This document shows positions 41,747-49,556 of a DNA stretch of 51,264 bases, piece after piece. Both the position numbers and the translations under genes were made by a program. The stretch spans positions 1 through 51,264 of the forward strand of contig WHUC01000003.1 of assembly GCA_009377435.1 (NCBI GenBank), given 5' to 3'. The number at the start of each line of letters is the position of its first letter. Within the stretch, counting starts at the first letter, position 1. Origin of the DNA: Acidimicrobiia bacterium. Lineage in GTDB: Bacteria > Actinomycetota > Acidimicrobiia > Spongiisociales > ZC4RG35. The notes below the pieces were generated by a model that saw nothing but the letters and a program-made list of their open reading frames with translations, was not told the DNA's origin and ran no database searches.

Positions 41747-42883
41747 TCAGAGGCCGTGGAGAGTGTCGACGATGAGATGGTCGACGACGGCCTGGAGGGC
41801 TTCACCGTGGTCGGCCCCAGTGGCGATGGCGGCCTCGTAGGCGGCCAACTGGCGATCAGCAGAGGTCCCCTCGACGACGATCTTGCGGGCGTGCTCCATA
41901 TGCCGGCTGACACCGAGGGCCTCGGCATCCTCCGAGGTCATCTCGATCAGCTCCTCGATGAGATCGGCGAACGGCACCAACTCGCCCCGGCCGAAGTCGA
42001 TCATCGAGCCCTCGTGCCCATATCGTTGCGCCCGCCACACGTTCTCCGATATCAGCGCCGGGCTGTACATGCGCCAACGATGGTTGTTGAGTCTCATCCG
42101 GTACATCATGTGGAGCAGACAGAGGTAGAAGGCGGCGATGGTGATCCCATCCTGGAGCCGGGTGGCCATGTCGGAGATACGCATCTCCAGGGTGGGATAT
42201 CGGTGCGACGGCCGGATATCCCACCACAGCTTGGTCGGGTCCTCGATGATGCCCGCCCCGACCAGGATGTCGACATGTCGCTCGTACTCGCGCCACGAGC
42301 TGAACTCCTCGGGGATGCCGGTACGGGGGAGGCTCTGGAACACGGATAGGCGATAGCACTTGAGCCCGGTGTTGCGACCGGTCCAGAAGGGCGAAGAGGT
42401 GGATAGGGCGAGAATGTGGGGAAGGAAGTACTTGACCTGATTCATCATGTCGATCCGAAGATCGGGGTCCTCGATCCCGACATGGACGTGCATGCCACAG
42501 ATCACCAGCCGTCGCGCCACCTGCTGGAGATCGGAGGCGAGCTCACGATACCGATCGTGGTCGGTGGTCTCCTGGCTCCACCACTCGGCGGAGGGATGGG
42601 TAGAGGACGCGATGAGGGCCCCTCCGTACTCGGCGACCACTCCGTCGAGGGCGGTGCGCATCGATCCGAGGTCCTCCATGGCCTCGTCGAGGCGGTTGGC
42701 GACCTGGGTACCCACCTCGATCTGGGCCTTGAGGAACTCGGGACCTACCTTCTCCCCGAGGATCTCTTTCAAACCGTCCCACATTCCCTCGGGCGGGGAC
42801 TTCATGAGATCCCTGGTCTCGCGATCGACGACCAGGTACTCCTCCTCGATCCCGACGGTAAACGCCGGTTTGGTGACGGGCAT
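41747..42883 (-). CDS. Carboxylate-amine ligase, glutamate-cysteine ligase type 2 (YbdK-like)
   Basis: A 378-residue member of the GCS2 family (ATP-dependent, glutamate-cysteine-ligase-like). Motifs are FTVGIEEEYLVVD at the N-terminus with the metal-binding glutamates, ASSTHPSAEWW, LVICGMHVHVGIEDP, SSPFWTGRNTGLKCYR and RYPTLEMRISDMATRLQD. Since mycothiol rather than glutathione is expected here, it may use another amine. AAGGAG lies nine bases before the ATG chosen; a longer frame upstream overlaps the tag gene. Confidence 0.9.
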   Translation of the reverse strand: MPVTKPAFTVGIEEEYLVVDRETRDLMKSPPEGMWDGLKEILGEKVGPEFLKAQIEVGTQVANRLDEAMEDLGSMRTALDGVVAEYGGALIASSTHPSAEWWSQETTDHDRYRELASDLQQVARRLVICGMHVHVGIEDPDLRIDMMNQVKYFLPHILALSTSSPFWTGRNTGLKCYRLSVFQSLPRTGIPEEFSSWREYERHVDILVGAGIIEDPTKLWWDIRPSHRYPTLEMRISDMATRLQDGITIAAFYLCLLHMMYRMRLNNHRWRMYSPALISENVWRAQRYGHEGSMIDFGRGELVPFADLIEELIEMTSEDAEALGVSRHMEHARKIVVEGTSADRQLAAYEAAIATGADHGEALQAVVDHLIVDTLHGL

Positions 42884-42909
42884 CGGGCATCTCTCCTTTT
42901 GTCGCCGGT

Positions 42910-43518
42910 TCACCCTATCAGCCGGTGAGCACAGCCCCGCCGTCGCATTTCGCATTCCTCCCGGGCGTGGCATCCCTCGGCGTGGTCATTGACCAGACCC
43001 ATGGCCTGCATGAAGGCGTAGATCGTGGTGGGGCCGACGAACTTCCACCCACGACGTTTCAGATCCCGGGCGATGGCGGTCGAGGTCTCGGTGGTGGCGA
43101 CCGTTTTTGTGGGGAGCGACGGGGCCAGGTCGGCGTGAGCCCAGAAGTAGTCGGCGAGAGGGCCGTGTTCATCAACCAGTTCGATGGCGCGGGAGGCGTT
43201 GTTGATCGCGGCCCGGATCTTGCCCTCGTGACGGATTATCCCGGCATCGCCGAGGAGCCGGGCAACGTCATCCTCGCCGAAGCGGGCGACCGTCATCATG
43301 TCGAAGTCGGCGAAGGCCTCCCGGAAGGCCGGTCGCTTCCGCAGGATGGTGATCCAGGACAGACCGGATTGGAAACCCTCGAGACAGATCTTCTCGAACA
43401 GGATACGGTCATCGGTGGTGGGCCGACCCCACTCCTCATCGTGGTAGGCGACATAGAGGGGATCGTCACCACACCACGAGCAACGGGGCACGCCGTCGGA
43501 CCCGGTGATCAACTCCAT
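42910..43518 (-). CDS. tag: DNA-3-methyladenine glycosylase I
   Basis: A 202-residue base-excision repair enzyme removing 3-methyladenine. It has the zinc-binding set CSWC near residue 13, a His in AYHDEEWG, and the C-terminal H-x4-C-H-x3-E-C segment. The substrate-pocket segment FEKICLEGFQSGLSWITILR and WKFVGPTTIYAFMQAMGLVN are diagnostic for Tag. The ATG at 43518 is supported by TAACCT seven bases upstream; a TTG six codons earlier is less likely. Confidence 0.95.
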   Translation of the reverse strand: MELITGSDGVPRCSWCGDDPLYVAYHDEEWGRPTTDDRILFEKICLEGFQSGLSWITILRKRPAFREAFADFDMMTVARFGEDDVARLLGDAGIIRHEGKIRAAINNASRAIELVDEHGPLADYFWAHADLAPSLPTKTVATTETSTAIARDLKRRGWKFVGPTTIYAFMQAMGLVNDHAEGCHAREECEMRRRGCAHRLIG

Positions 43519-43525
43519 CGGCGAC

Positions 43526-43531
43526 AGGTTA
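43526..43531 (-). promoter_or_regulatory. -10 box of tag (leaderless type)
   Basis: TAACCT lies seven bases before the ATG at 43518. Confidence 0.45.
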
Positions 43532-43568
43532 CGCAACCATCACCACCGTTTGGGCGGTGGGGAGATGG

Positions 43569-44624
43569 TCAGGAGGTGTGTTCCCCGGCCCGCATCTCGT
43601 GCTGGAGACGCCGCGACTCCTCGAGGACACGACGGAAGAGATCGGCGGCGTGCTCGGGCTCGAGCCCGTGATGGATCGCCTCCTTGCGGATGAGATCCAA
43701 CAGCTCCTCCTCCCGATCGGGTATCTGCACCGGCATTCCCCGGCGGAACTTGACCTCCCCGATCTGGAGGGCAAGCTGCTGGCGACGTCCCAGGAGTCGG
43801 ACGATCTGTCGGTCGATCTGATCGATGTTGGTCCTCATCCGATGGATCCCCAGTGCGGTCATGAGATCGGCGAACGGCACGAGTCCGAGCTGTTTGTCGG
43901 AGGACCGCGCGATCTCCGGTGTTGGATGGACCTCCACGATCAGCCCATCGGCACCCACGCCCTGGGCGGCGAGAGCGAGGGGGCGAACCCGCCCGGCGCC
44001 ACCGGCGGCATGGGAGGGGTCGACGATGATCGGGAGATGGGTGAGCTCGCGCAGCGAGGGTACCGACGTGATGTCCAACATGTCGGTGCGACCCGTGCCG
44101 AAGGTGCGGATGCCACGCTCGACGAGGATGACCTGATCATTGCCCTCGGCAAGGACGTATTCGGCCGACCACAGCCACTCGTCGAGGGTCGCCGAGGGTC
44201 CGCGACGGATCAGAACCGGTTTGCCGAGACGTCCCAGCACCCGGAGCAACTCGAAATCCTGCATGTTGGCCGATGCCACCTCGAGGGCATCGACCTTTTC
44301 GGCGACCTCCTCGGCGTGGGCCGCCTCGGTGACCTGGGTGACGGTGGGCAACCCAACACGTTTGCCGGCGGCGGCGAGCATATCGAGGGCCTCCGAGCCC
44401 AGGCCACGGAACTCGTACGGCGACGACGTCGGCTTGTAGGCATTTCCCCGCAGCAGCGACGCCCCGAACTCGACGGCGGCATCGGCGACGGTATTGATCT
44501 GGTCCTCGGACTCGATGGCGCACGGCCCGGCGATCACGGTAAAGGGATCGTGACCGATGCGAACCGAACCGATCGTGACGACGGTGGCCCCTCTATCGCC
44601 GTGGCGTTGTGCCTTACGTTCCAT
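43569..44624 (-). CDS. DAHP synthase fused to C-terminal chorismate mutase
   Basis: A 351-residue bifunctional enzyme. Residues 1-255 are a type I-beta DAHP synthase (first step of the shikimate pathway), with FTVIAGPCAIES, RGNAYKPTSSPYEFRGLG, SANMQDFELLR, VLIRRGPSATLDEWLWSAEY and IIVDPSHAAG. Residues from about 262 are an AroQ-type chorismate mutase (MRTNIDQIDRQIVRLLGRRQ, then LALQIGEVK). In the Bacillus enzyme the mutase domain is N-terminal; the C-terminal order is known from Prevotella and Porphyromonas. In those, the mutase domain gives allosteric feedback control. GAGGAG precedes the ATG. A Phe/Tyr-rich leader peptide lies upstream. Confidence 0.93.
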   Translation of the reverse strand: MERKAQRHGDRGATVVTIGSVRIGHDPFTVIAGPCAIESEDQINTVADAAVEFGASLLRGNAYKPTSSPYEFRGLGSEALDMLAAAGKRVGLPTVTQVTEAAHAEEVAEKVDALEVASANMQDFELLRVLGRLGKPVLIRRGPSATLDEWLWSAEYVLAEGNDQVILVERGIRTFGTGRTDMLDITSVPSLRELTHLPIIVDPSHAAGGAGRVRPLALAAQGVGADGLIVEVHPTPEIARSSDKQLGLVPFADLMTALGIHRMRTNIDQIDRQIVRLLGRRQQLALQIGEVKFRRGMPVQIPDREEELLDLIRKEAIHHGLEPEHAADLFRRVLEESRRLQHEMRAGEHTS

Positions 44625-44660
44625 GATTTCTCCTCGATGGACGAGGCCCGGGACGTGGAA

Positions 44661-44683
44661 CGACCCGGGCCTGGCCCGGGTCG
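44661..44683 (-). terminator. Attenuator-type hairpin upstream of DAHP synthase-mutase
   Basis: A perfect ten-base-pair stem CGACCCGGGC / GCCCGGGTCG with a three-base loop, between the leader peptide stop and the enzyme start. Further GGGCC/GGCCC runs on both sides (ACCGGGGCC in the end of the leader ORF, CCCGGGCC just before the ribosome site) could form competing pairs. No U-run follows, so termination could be imperfect or Rho-assisted. Confidence 0.55.
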
Positions 44684-44714
44684 ACGTGGTTGGTGTGGTT
44701 GTCGTTTCAGCCCA

Positions 44715-44774
44715 TCACGTCGACCGGGGCCCGGCCCCGGTAAAGACGAAATAGGCGTAGAAACGATCGGACAT
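44715..44774 (-). CDS. Phe/Tyr-rich leader peptide (19 aa)
   Basis: The frame encodes MSDRFYAYFVFTGAGPRST, with five aromatic residues (F-Y-x-Y-F-x-F) in seven codons. It lies 90 bases upstream of the DAHP synthase-chorismate mutase gene, on the same strand, and is followed by GC-rich hairpins. This is the architecture of amino-acid attenuators: scarcity of charged Phe- or Tyr-tRNA would stall ribosomes at these codons and favour expression of the pathway's first enzyme. TAAGGT eight bases before the ATG makes a leaderless leader transcript likely. Confidence 0.75.
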   Translation of the reverse strand: MSDRFYAYFVFTGAGPRST

Positions 44775-44782
44775 GTCCCATC

Positions 44783-44788
44783 ACCTTA
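44783..44788 (-). promoter_or_regulatory. -10 box of the leader peptide / DAHP synthase unit
   Basis: TAAGGT lies eight bases before the leader peptide ATG. Confidence 0.45.
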
Positions 44789-44881
44789 GCGCCCCATCGA
44801 GCGGATGGCTACGGAGGGTGGCGAGCGTCGACGACACCGGCATCGACCGCCTCACGGGGCCACGCCACCGCAGGACCCGTA

Positions 44882-45310
44882 TCAATCGGTCGGGTCCTCT
44901 TCGACGCACTTGCCGGTGATCTTGGCGAGTGCGGCTATCTCCTCGGGTGTCAGCCGGGAGAAGAACAGCTCGTTCAACCGATCGAGGTGGGTTTCCTGGA
45001 CCCGCTTGAAGAGCTCCATGCCGGTGTCGGTGATCGACACCGAGACCACCCGGGCGTCCCTGGTCGACGACGATCGCTCCACAAGACCCCGTGCCGCCAA
45101 CTCGGCGACGAGACGGGAGACCCGACTCTGGCTCAGTGGGGCGTGCGCCGCCAGATCGGTGATTCGCTGGGTCCCGCCCTCGGAGAACACGGCAAGGAAC
45201 AGCAACACCTCGAAACCACGGAGGCTGATCCCGTAACGGGCTCGGAGGTCGGCGTCGAGCAGATGCGAGATCCTCTCACCGTGGGGTCTGGAGGAATACG
45301 AACAGCCCAC
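44882..45310 (-). CDS. MarR-family transcriptional regulator
   Basis: A 142-residue winged-helix regulator. The core DADLRARYGISLRGFEVLLF, QRITDLAAHAPLSQSRVSRL (recognition helix), VAELAARGLVERSSSTRDAR (wing) and the C-terminal dimerisation helix fit the MarR family. The start is uncertain: GTG at 45310 gives a usual N-terminus, while GTG at 45355 is longer and would overlap the divergent gene. Because it diverges from the membrane-protein gene by only about 25 bases, it probably regulates that gene and itself. Confidence 0.85.
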   Translation of the reverse strand: MGCSYSSRPHGERISHLLDADLRARYGISLRGFEVLLFLAVFSEGGTQRITDLAAHAPLSQSRVSRLVAELAARGLVERSSSTRDARVVSVSITDTGMELFKRVQETHLDRLNELFFSRLTPEEIAALAKITGKCVEEDPTD

Positions 45311-45334
45311 AACAAACGTGAAAGAGAGCCAATC

Positions 45335-45781
45335 GTGACGAGCACACCGAACCACAACACAAACAGTGGGCCACGGCCCCGGTCATCCCGATGGCTGCGA
45401 TCCGCAGGGGTGCTCACCGCGGTCGTGATCGCCCTGGCGATCTGGGCCGTGGCCAGGTTTGCGGGCGCCGGGTTCCTCGTGCCTGCCTGGGACGGGTCAC
45501 AGGACCAGGTGGGACCGGTCGACGTCATCGTCATGGCAACCGTCGCCTCCCTGGCGGGCTGGGCGCTCTTGGCTGTAATGGAGCGTTTCGTCAGCCGGGC
45601 GCTCCGGGTGTGGACGATCACGGCGGCGACCGTTACCGCCCTGTCGATCGTCCCCCTCGTCCTGATGACGGGCTCTCAGGCGCCGCCAGCCACAACCATC
45701 CCGCTCGCCCTCATGCACATCGCAGTCGGGGCGACCGTGATCTCCTTCTTCCGCAGATCCGCTGTGAACACCAGCGGATAG
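45335..45781 (+). CDS. Four-helix membrane protein, DUF6069-like
   Basis: A 148-residue protein with a polar Asn/Arg-rich N-end and four membrane helices (about 27-47, 66-86, 95-113 and 122-143). The layout (loop with AVARFAGAGFLVPAWD after helix 1, MHIAVGATVISFFRR in helix 4) resembles the DUF6069 proteins of actinobacteria. GTG start with GAGAG upstream. It diverges from the MarR gene and is the obvious candidate target of that regulator. Function unknown. Confidence 0.7.
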   Translation: MTSTPNHNTNSGPRPRSSRWLRSAGVLTAVVIALAIWAVARFAGAGFLVPAWDGSQDQVGPVDVIVMATVASLAGWALLAVMERFVSRALRVWTITAATVTALSIVPLVLMTGSQAPPATTIPLALMHIAVGATVISFFRRSAVNTSG

Positions 45782-45849
45782 GGACAGTCGGCCCGGCTAC
45801 TTGCCCTGGCGAGAGCTTCGGCCTCCCTACTACCCGCTGATGTTCAAGG

Positions 45850-47094
45850 TCAGGTGAGCAGTTGCACCAGGGCGTGGATGACCAGACCGGCGGTGGCTCC
45901 GACCAGGGTCCCGTTGATCCGGACGAATTGAAGGTCACGACCCATCCACAGCTCGAGACGACGACTGGTGTCGTCGGAATCCCATTCCTGAACGGTGGTC
46001 GAGATGAGCCCGGTCAACTCCCGCTCCCCCACCCTGGCGATGGGCTCGGCGAATGATCGCAGCCAAACCAAGATGCGCTCCCGTATGTCGGCATCGGCGA
46101 CGAGTCGGTCCCCGAGCTGACCGAGTGTGGCCGCGATCCTCACCTTCATCTCAGAGTCGGGGCGCTCCGTGGCGTCGGCCACGGCCCCGGCGAGGGCCGA
46201 CCAGGTCCCCCGGGCCCAACTTCTCAGTTCGGGATGATCGAGCAGGGTGTCGACCCGCTCCGCGATTCGGGACCGCAGGCTGTCATCGTCACGCAGGCGC
46301 ACCGCCAACATCCGGAGACGTCGGTCCAACGCCTTGCGAATCTCGTGATCGGGGTTGCCGGCGAGCTCGACCAGATAACGCTGCACCGCATCGAAGGCGG
46401 TCTCGAAGACGGCGTCGTCGATGGTCTCCGGAACCCACCATGGTGACTGCTCCCCAAGTCGCTCCCTGAGTGCGAAGCGGTTGTCATTGAGCCCGTTGGC
46501 GATGCCCTCGATCCCGGCTGTGATCATGGGCGTGTGCTGACCATCGGCCATGGCGATCTCGAGACCCTTCGCCGCGAGATCCGCATAGGGAACGCTACGG
46601 AGGCGCTCCACGACGATTCGCTCCATCTCCGACTCGATCTCGGTGGAATCCAGGCCCTCGGCCAACGCTCCTGTCGCCGAGACGAGATGCTCGGCGAGGG
46701 TGTCGGCGTGGCGCGGGTCGCTTAGCCATCCTCCCAGCCGCATCGGGATGTCGGCCTCCTCCATCCGTTCGATGACCATGTCCGGGGATAGGAAATTCTG
46801 TCGGACGAACTCGGCGAGATTCTGACCGAGCCCCTCCTTCGAGCGGGGGATGATTGCGGTATGGGGGATAGGGATCCCCAGGGGGTAGCGAAACAGGGCG
46901 ACTACGGCGAACCAGTCGGCGAGGCCGCCGATCATCCCCGCCTCCATCGCCGAGCGGAGATAACCCACCCAGGTGGCGCCGCCCATGAAGAACGTGCCGA
47001 TGAAGACGACGAACACGAGAGCCAACAGCCCGGTGGCGCGTCTCCGGGCGGTGCGGAGGGCGGCACCCCTTCGGTGGTCGTAATCGGAGATCAT
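45850..47094 (-). CDS. DUF445-family membrane protein
   Basis: A 414-residue protein. An N-terminal helix (TGLLALVFVVFIGTFFMGG) is followed by the DUF445 hallmark AGMIGGLADWFAVVALFRYP and GIPIPHTAIIPRSKEGLGQN. A long charged, helical region without membrane segments and a C-terminal helix (VGATAGLVIHALVQLL) complete it, the usual DUF445 (YjiN-like) architecture. The ATG giving MISDYDHRRG is chosen because the open frame upstream is antisense to vapC. Function of the family is unknown. Confidence 0.88.
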   Translation of the reverse strand: MISDYDHRRGAALRTARRRATGLLALVFVVFIGTFFMGGATWVGYLRSAMEAGMIGGLADWFAVVALFRYPLGIPIPHTAIIPRSKEGLGQNLAEFVRQNFLSPDMVIERMEEADIPMRLGGWLSDPRHADTLAEHLVSATGALAEGLDSTEIESEMERIVVERLRSVPYADLAAKGLEIAMADGQHTPMITAGIEGIANGLNDNRFALRERLGEQSPWWVPETIDDAVFETAFDAVQRYLVELAGNPDHEIRKALDRRLRMLAVRLRDDDSLRSRIAERVDTLLDHPELRSWARGTWSALAGAVADATERPDSEMKVRIAATLGQLGDRLVADADIRERILVWLRSFAEPIARVGERELTGLISTTVQEWDSDDTSRRLELWMGRDLQFVRINGTLVGATAGLVIHALVQLLT

Positions 47095-47149
47095 GGCAGG
47101 GATGTTGGCACAAGCCATCGGACTCGACGCCAATGCGGCCGAGGCGAAG

Positions 47150-47566
47150 CTACGCCCCATTCGTAGACGTCGGCGTGGGGATGAGGTCAACGATGCCATC
47201 GTGGAGCGCCGCCAGACCCTTGTCGAAGCTGGCGAGACGACCACCACGCTCTCGGGCAAGCTGCACCAGATATGCATCGGTCACCTGACGATGCCCGATC
47301 ACCCCTTTCAGCGAAACGTCACGATACGGAATCGCGTCGGGCCAGAACTCATGGCGGGGGTCGTCGGCGACCTGGGTCAACAGATCCTGGGCGGTGTCTG
47401 CTGTTTGGCCTTGGCGGATCAGCAACCGCATCAGGCTTCCCTCGGTTATCGGGCAGGTCGCAAACCGGTCCGTCGTGCTCGCCAACCAAATCTCCGCTGC
47501 GGGATGGTGCACATGGTCGGCGACGAGCAGACCGATCAGCACATTGGCGTCGAGAAGGACATTCAC
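47150..47566 (-). CDS. vapC: VapC-type PIN-domain toxin
   Basis: A 138-residue PIN-domain RNase of the VapC type. The acidic metal-binding residues are visible: D6 in LLDANVLIG, E42 in TEGSL, D97 in VTDAYL and D115 in FDKGL. Such toxins cleave tRNA or rRNA. The GTG start overlaps the stop of the antitoxin gene (GTGA). Confidence 0.92.
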   Translation of the reverse strand: MNVLLDANVLIGLLVADHVHHPAAEIWLASTTDRFATCPITEGSLMRLLIRQGQTADTAQDLLTQVADDPRHEFWPDAIPYRDVSLKGVIGHRQVTDAYLVQLARERGGRLASFDKGLAALHDGIVDLIPTPTSTNGA

Positions 47567-47793
47567 CGGTCCTCATCTTCGAGAGCTCGAACATCCTCGG
47601 TCGTTATCACCGTGCCGAGGTGGACGACGGGTAGACCGGTGCGTTCGCTCCGGGTCACCTCGGCCGTCTGGCCCTGACCCAGGGCGCGCCGCAGGAGATC
47701 GGCAATGGTATCGCTCAAACTCCGCGACGTATCCCGGGCAATCGCCCGAGCTTGTCGGTGGAGGTCATTGGGAAGATCGATGGTGGTCCGCAT
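47563..47793 (-). CDS. vapB: VapB-type ribbon-helix-helix antitoxin
   Basis: A 76-residue antitoxin. The N-terminal [20 protein letters not shown] is a ribbon-helix-helix DNA-binding domain, and the C-terminal half ([20 protein letters not shown]) is the toxin-wrapping segment. Gene order antitoxin then toxin, with overlap, is the vapBC norm. TACGAT lies six bases before the ATG, directly next to an inverted repeat that may be its operator. Confidence 0.9.
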   Translation of the reverse strand: MRTTIDLPNDLHRQARAIARDTSRSLSDTIADLLRRALGQGQTAEVTRSERTGLPVVHLGTVITTEDVRALEDEDR

Positions 47794-47799
47794 CTCATC

Positions 47800-47825
47800 A
47801 TCGTAGCATCATCACATCATGATGC
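47800..47825 (-). promoter_or_regulatory. vapB -10 box and candidate VapB operator
   Basis: TACGAT (47800-47805) lies six bases before the vapB ATG. Directly upstream, 47806-47825 is a 20-base inverted repeat, GCATCATCA / TCATGATGC around CA, with two mismatched positions. Overlap with the promoter fits autorepression by VapB. Confidence 0.55.
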
Positions 47826-47895
47826 GGATCCTGGGTGGGAGGAGCAAGACCACGCGCCGTTGGATCGGCTCATCCGTTATCATGAGAGTCCGCGC

Positions 47896-47986
47896 TCGCC
47901 GAGGGGCGTTGCGACCGCACAGTCTTCTGCAAGCGGCCAGGCTCGGCTGGAGCGCACGCTGAGAGATCAGCAACGGCGCCCGCTCG
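47896..47986 (+). ncRNA. SAH riboswitch
   Basis: Matches the S-adenosylhomocysteine riboswitch pattern: GCCGAGGGGCGTTGCGACC, later GGCCAGGCTCGGC, and finally CAACGGCGCCCGCTCGC. The first GCCGAG can pair with CTCGGC, and the outer GGGCGTTG pairs with CAACGGCGCCC-type sequence. It ends about 20 bases before ahcY, whose ribosome site GAGGAG follows. SAH binding is expected to turn expression on. Identified by eye; boundaries are approximate. Confidence 0.85.
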
Positions 47987-48006
47987 CTACACGAGGAGCA
48001 ACCGCC

Positions 48007-49434
48007 ATGAGCACCACCACTCCCACGAAGACCGCCGACCACGCCGTGCGTGACATCGGGCTGGCCCACCTGGGTCGGAAGCGAATCCGGATGGCCGAGG
48101 AGGAGATGCCGGGTCTCATGCAGATCCGGGACCGATTTGCCGCCGACAAGCCACTCGAGGGTGTCCGTCTCACCGGGTCCCTCCACATGACCAAGGAGAC
48201 CGCCGTCCTCATCGAGACCCTGGTCACCCTGGGCGCCTCGGTGCGGTGGGCATCGTGCAACATCTTCTCCACCCAGGACGACGCCGCCGCCGCCATCGCC
48301 GCTGCCGGTGTCCCCGTCTTCGCCTGGAAGGGCGAGACCCTCGAGGAGTACTGGCAGTGCACTCTCGACGCTCTCACCCACCCCGACATGAAGGGTCCCC
48401 AACTCGTCGTCGACGACGGGGGCGATGCCACCCTCCTCATCCACAAGGGCGTGGAGATGGAAGAGGGTGATGATTGGGTCGACACCCCCGGGGCCAACCA
48501 CGAGGAGCAGGTGATCAAGGACCTCCTCCGGGGCACCCGCGACGACCGCCCCGGCTTCTGGACCCAGGTCGCCACCGACTGGCGGGGTGTCTCCGAGGAG
48601 ACCACAACCGGTGTCCACCGTCTCTACCAACTCGCCGAGGCCAAAAAGCTCCTGGTCCCCGCCATCAACGTCAACGACTCTGTCACCAAGTCGAAGTTCG
48701 ACAACCTCTATGGCTGCCGGGAGTCCCTCGCCGACGGTATCAAGAGGGCGACCGATCTGATGATCGCCGGAAAGGTCGCCGTCGTGTGCGGCTATGGCGA
48801 CGTCGGCAAGGGCTCCGCCCAGAGTCTCCGTGGGTTCGGCGCCCGGGTCATCGTCACCGAGATCGACCCCATCAACGCCCTCCAGGCGGCGATGGAGGGT
48901 TTCGAGGTGACCACCCTTGAGGAGGCCCTCCCCGACGGCGACATCTTCATCACCACCACGGGGAACCGCGACATCATCACACTCGAGCACATGCGGGAGA
49001 TGGCCGACAATGCCCTCGTGGCCAACATCGGCCATTTCGACAACGAGATCCAGGTGTCCCGTCTCAACGAGGCCGCCGACATCGAGAAGGACCGGATCAA
49101 GGACGGTGTCGACCGCTACACCTTCCCCGACGGCACCTCGCTGTATGTCCTGGCCGAGGGTCGTCTCGTCAACCTCGGTGTCGCCCACGGTCATCCGTCG
49201 TTCGTGATGTCGAACTCGTTCTCCAACCAGACCCTGGCCCAGATCGAGCTGTGGGACAACAGGGACGACTACGAAAAGACGGTGTACCGGCTCCCCAAGA
49301 AGCTCGACGAGGAGGTGGCCCGACTCCATCTGGAGCAGATCGGTGTCAAGCTGACCACCCTCACCCCCGACCAGGCCGAATATATCGGTGTCCCCGTGGA
49401 AGGGCCGTACAAACCGGACCACTACCGGTACTGA
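48007..49434 (+). CDS. ahcY: Adenosylhomocysteinase
   Basis: A 475-residue cytoplasmic enzyme that splits S-adenosylhomocysteine to adenosine and homocysteine using tightly bound NAD. It has [58 protein letters not shown] with the catalytic Asp/Lys region, the NAD-binding [17 protein letters not shown], and the C-terminal YKPDHYRY tail. The segment inserted after [10 protein letters not shown] is the usual one in bacterial long forms. The ATG is supported by GAGGAG upstream. It is a single-gene unit behind the SAH riboswitch, so the enzyme responds to its own substrate. Confidence 0.98.
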   Translation: MSTTTPTKTADHAVRDIGLAHLGRKRIRMAEEEMPGLMQIRDRFAADKPLEGVRLTGSLHMTKETAVLIETLVTLGASVRWASCNIFSTQDDAAAAIAAAGVPVFAWKGETLEEYWQCTLDALTHPDMKGPQLVVDDGGDATLLIHKGVEMEEGDDWVDTPGANHEEQVIKDLLRGTRDDRPGFWTQVATDWRGVSEETTTGVHRLYQLAEAKKLLVPAINVNDSVTKSKFDNLYGCRESLADGIKRATDLMIAGKVAVVCGYGDVGKGSAQSLRGFGARVIVTEIDPINALQAAMEGFEVTTLEEALPDGDIFITTTGNRDIITLEHMREMADNALVANIGHFDNEIQVSRLNEAADIEKDRIKDGVDRYTFPDGTSLYVLAEGRLVNLGVAHGHPSFVMSNSFSNQTLAQIELWDNRDDYEKTVYRLPKKLDEEVARLHLEQIGVKLTTLTPDQAEYIGVPVEGPYKPDHYRY

Positions 49435-49452
49435 TCGGGGGGTCTCCCCGAT
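49434..49452 (+). terminator. Hairpin at the ahcY stop
   Basis: A seven-base-pair stem ATCGGGG / CCCCGAT with a five-base loop, starting on the last base of the ahcY stop codon. No T-run follows. Confidence 0.6.
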
Positions 49453-49556
49453 GAGGGCTCATGGTGGTCCGGACGACCCGAGGTCAGGCCGCCGCCTTCA
49501 TGAGACGAGCCCTACTCCCCTGACATCACGTCCCGGGACGATGAGCCATCTTCGAG

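Noticed and set aside
47150-47825. vapBC as a marker of a mobile island
   Set aside because: No integrase, att-like repeats or composition change around it; a lone toxin-antitoxin pair is ordinary chromosomal content in actinobacteria.
47812-49422. 536-codon minus-strand open frame opposite ahcY
   Set aside because: Antisense shadow of a highly conserved gene; repetitive Gly/Val/Asp/Leu composition.
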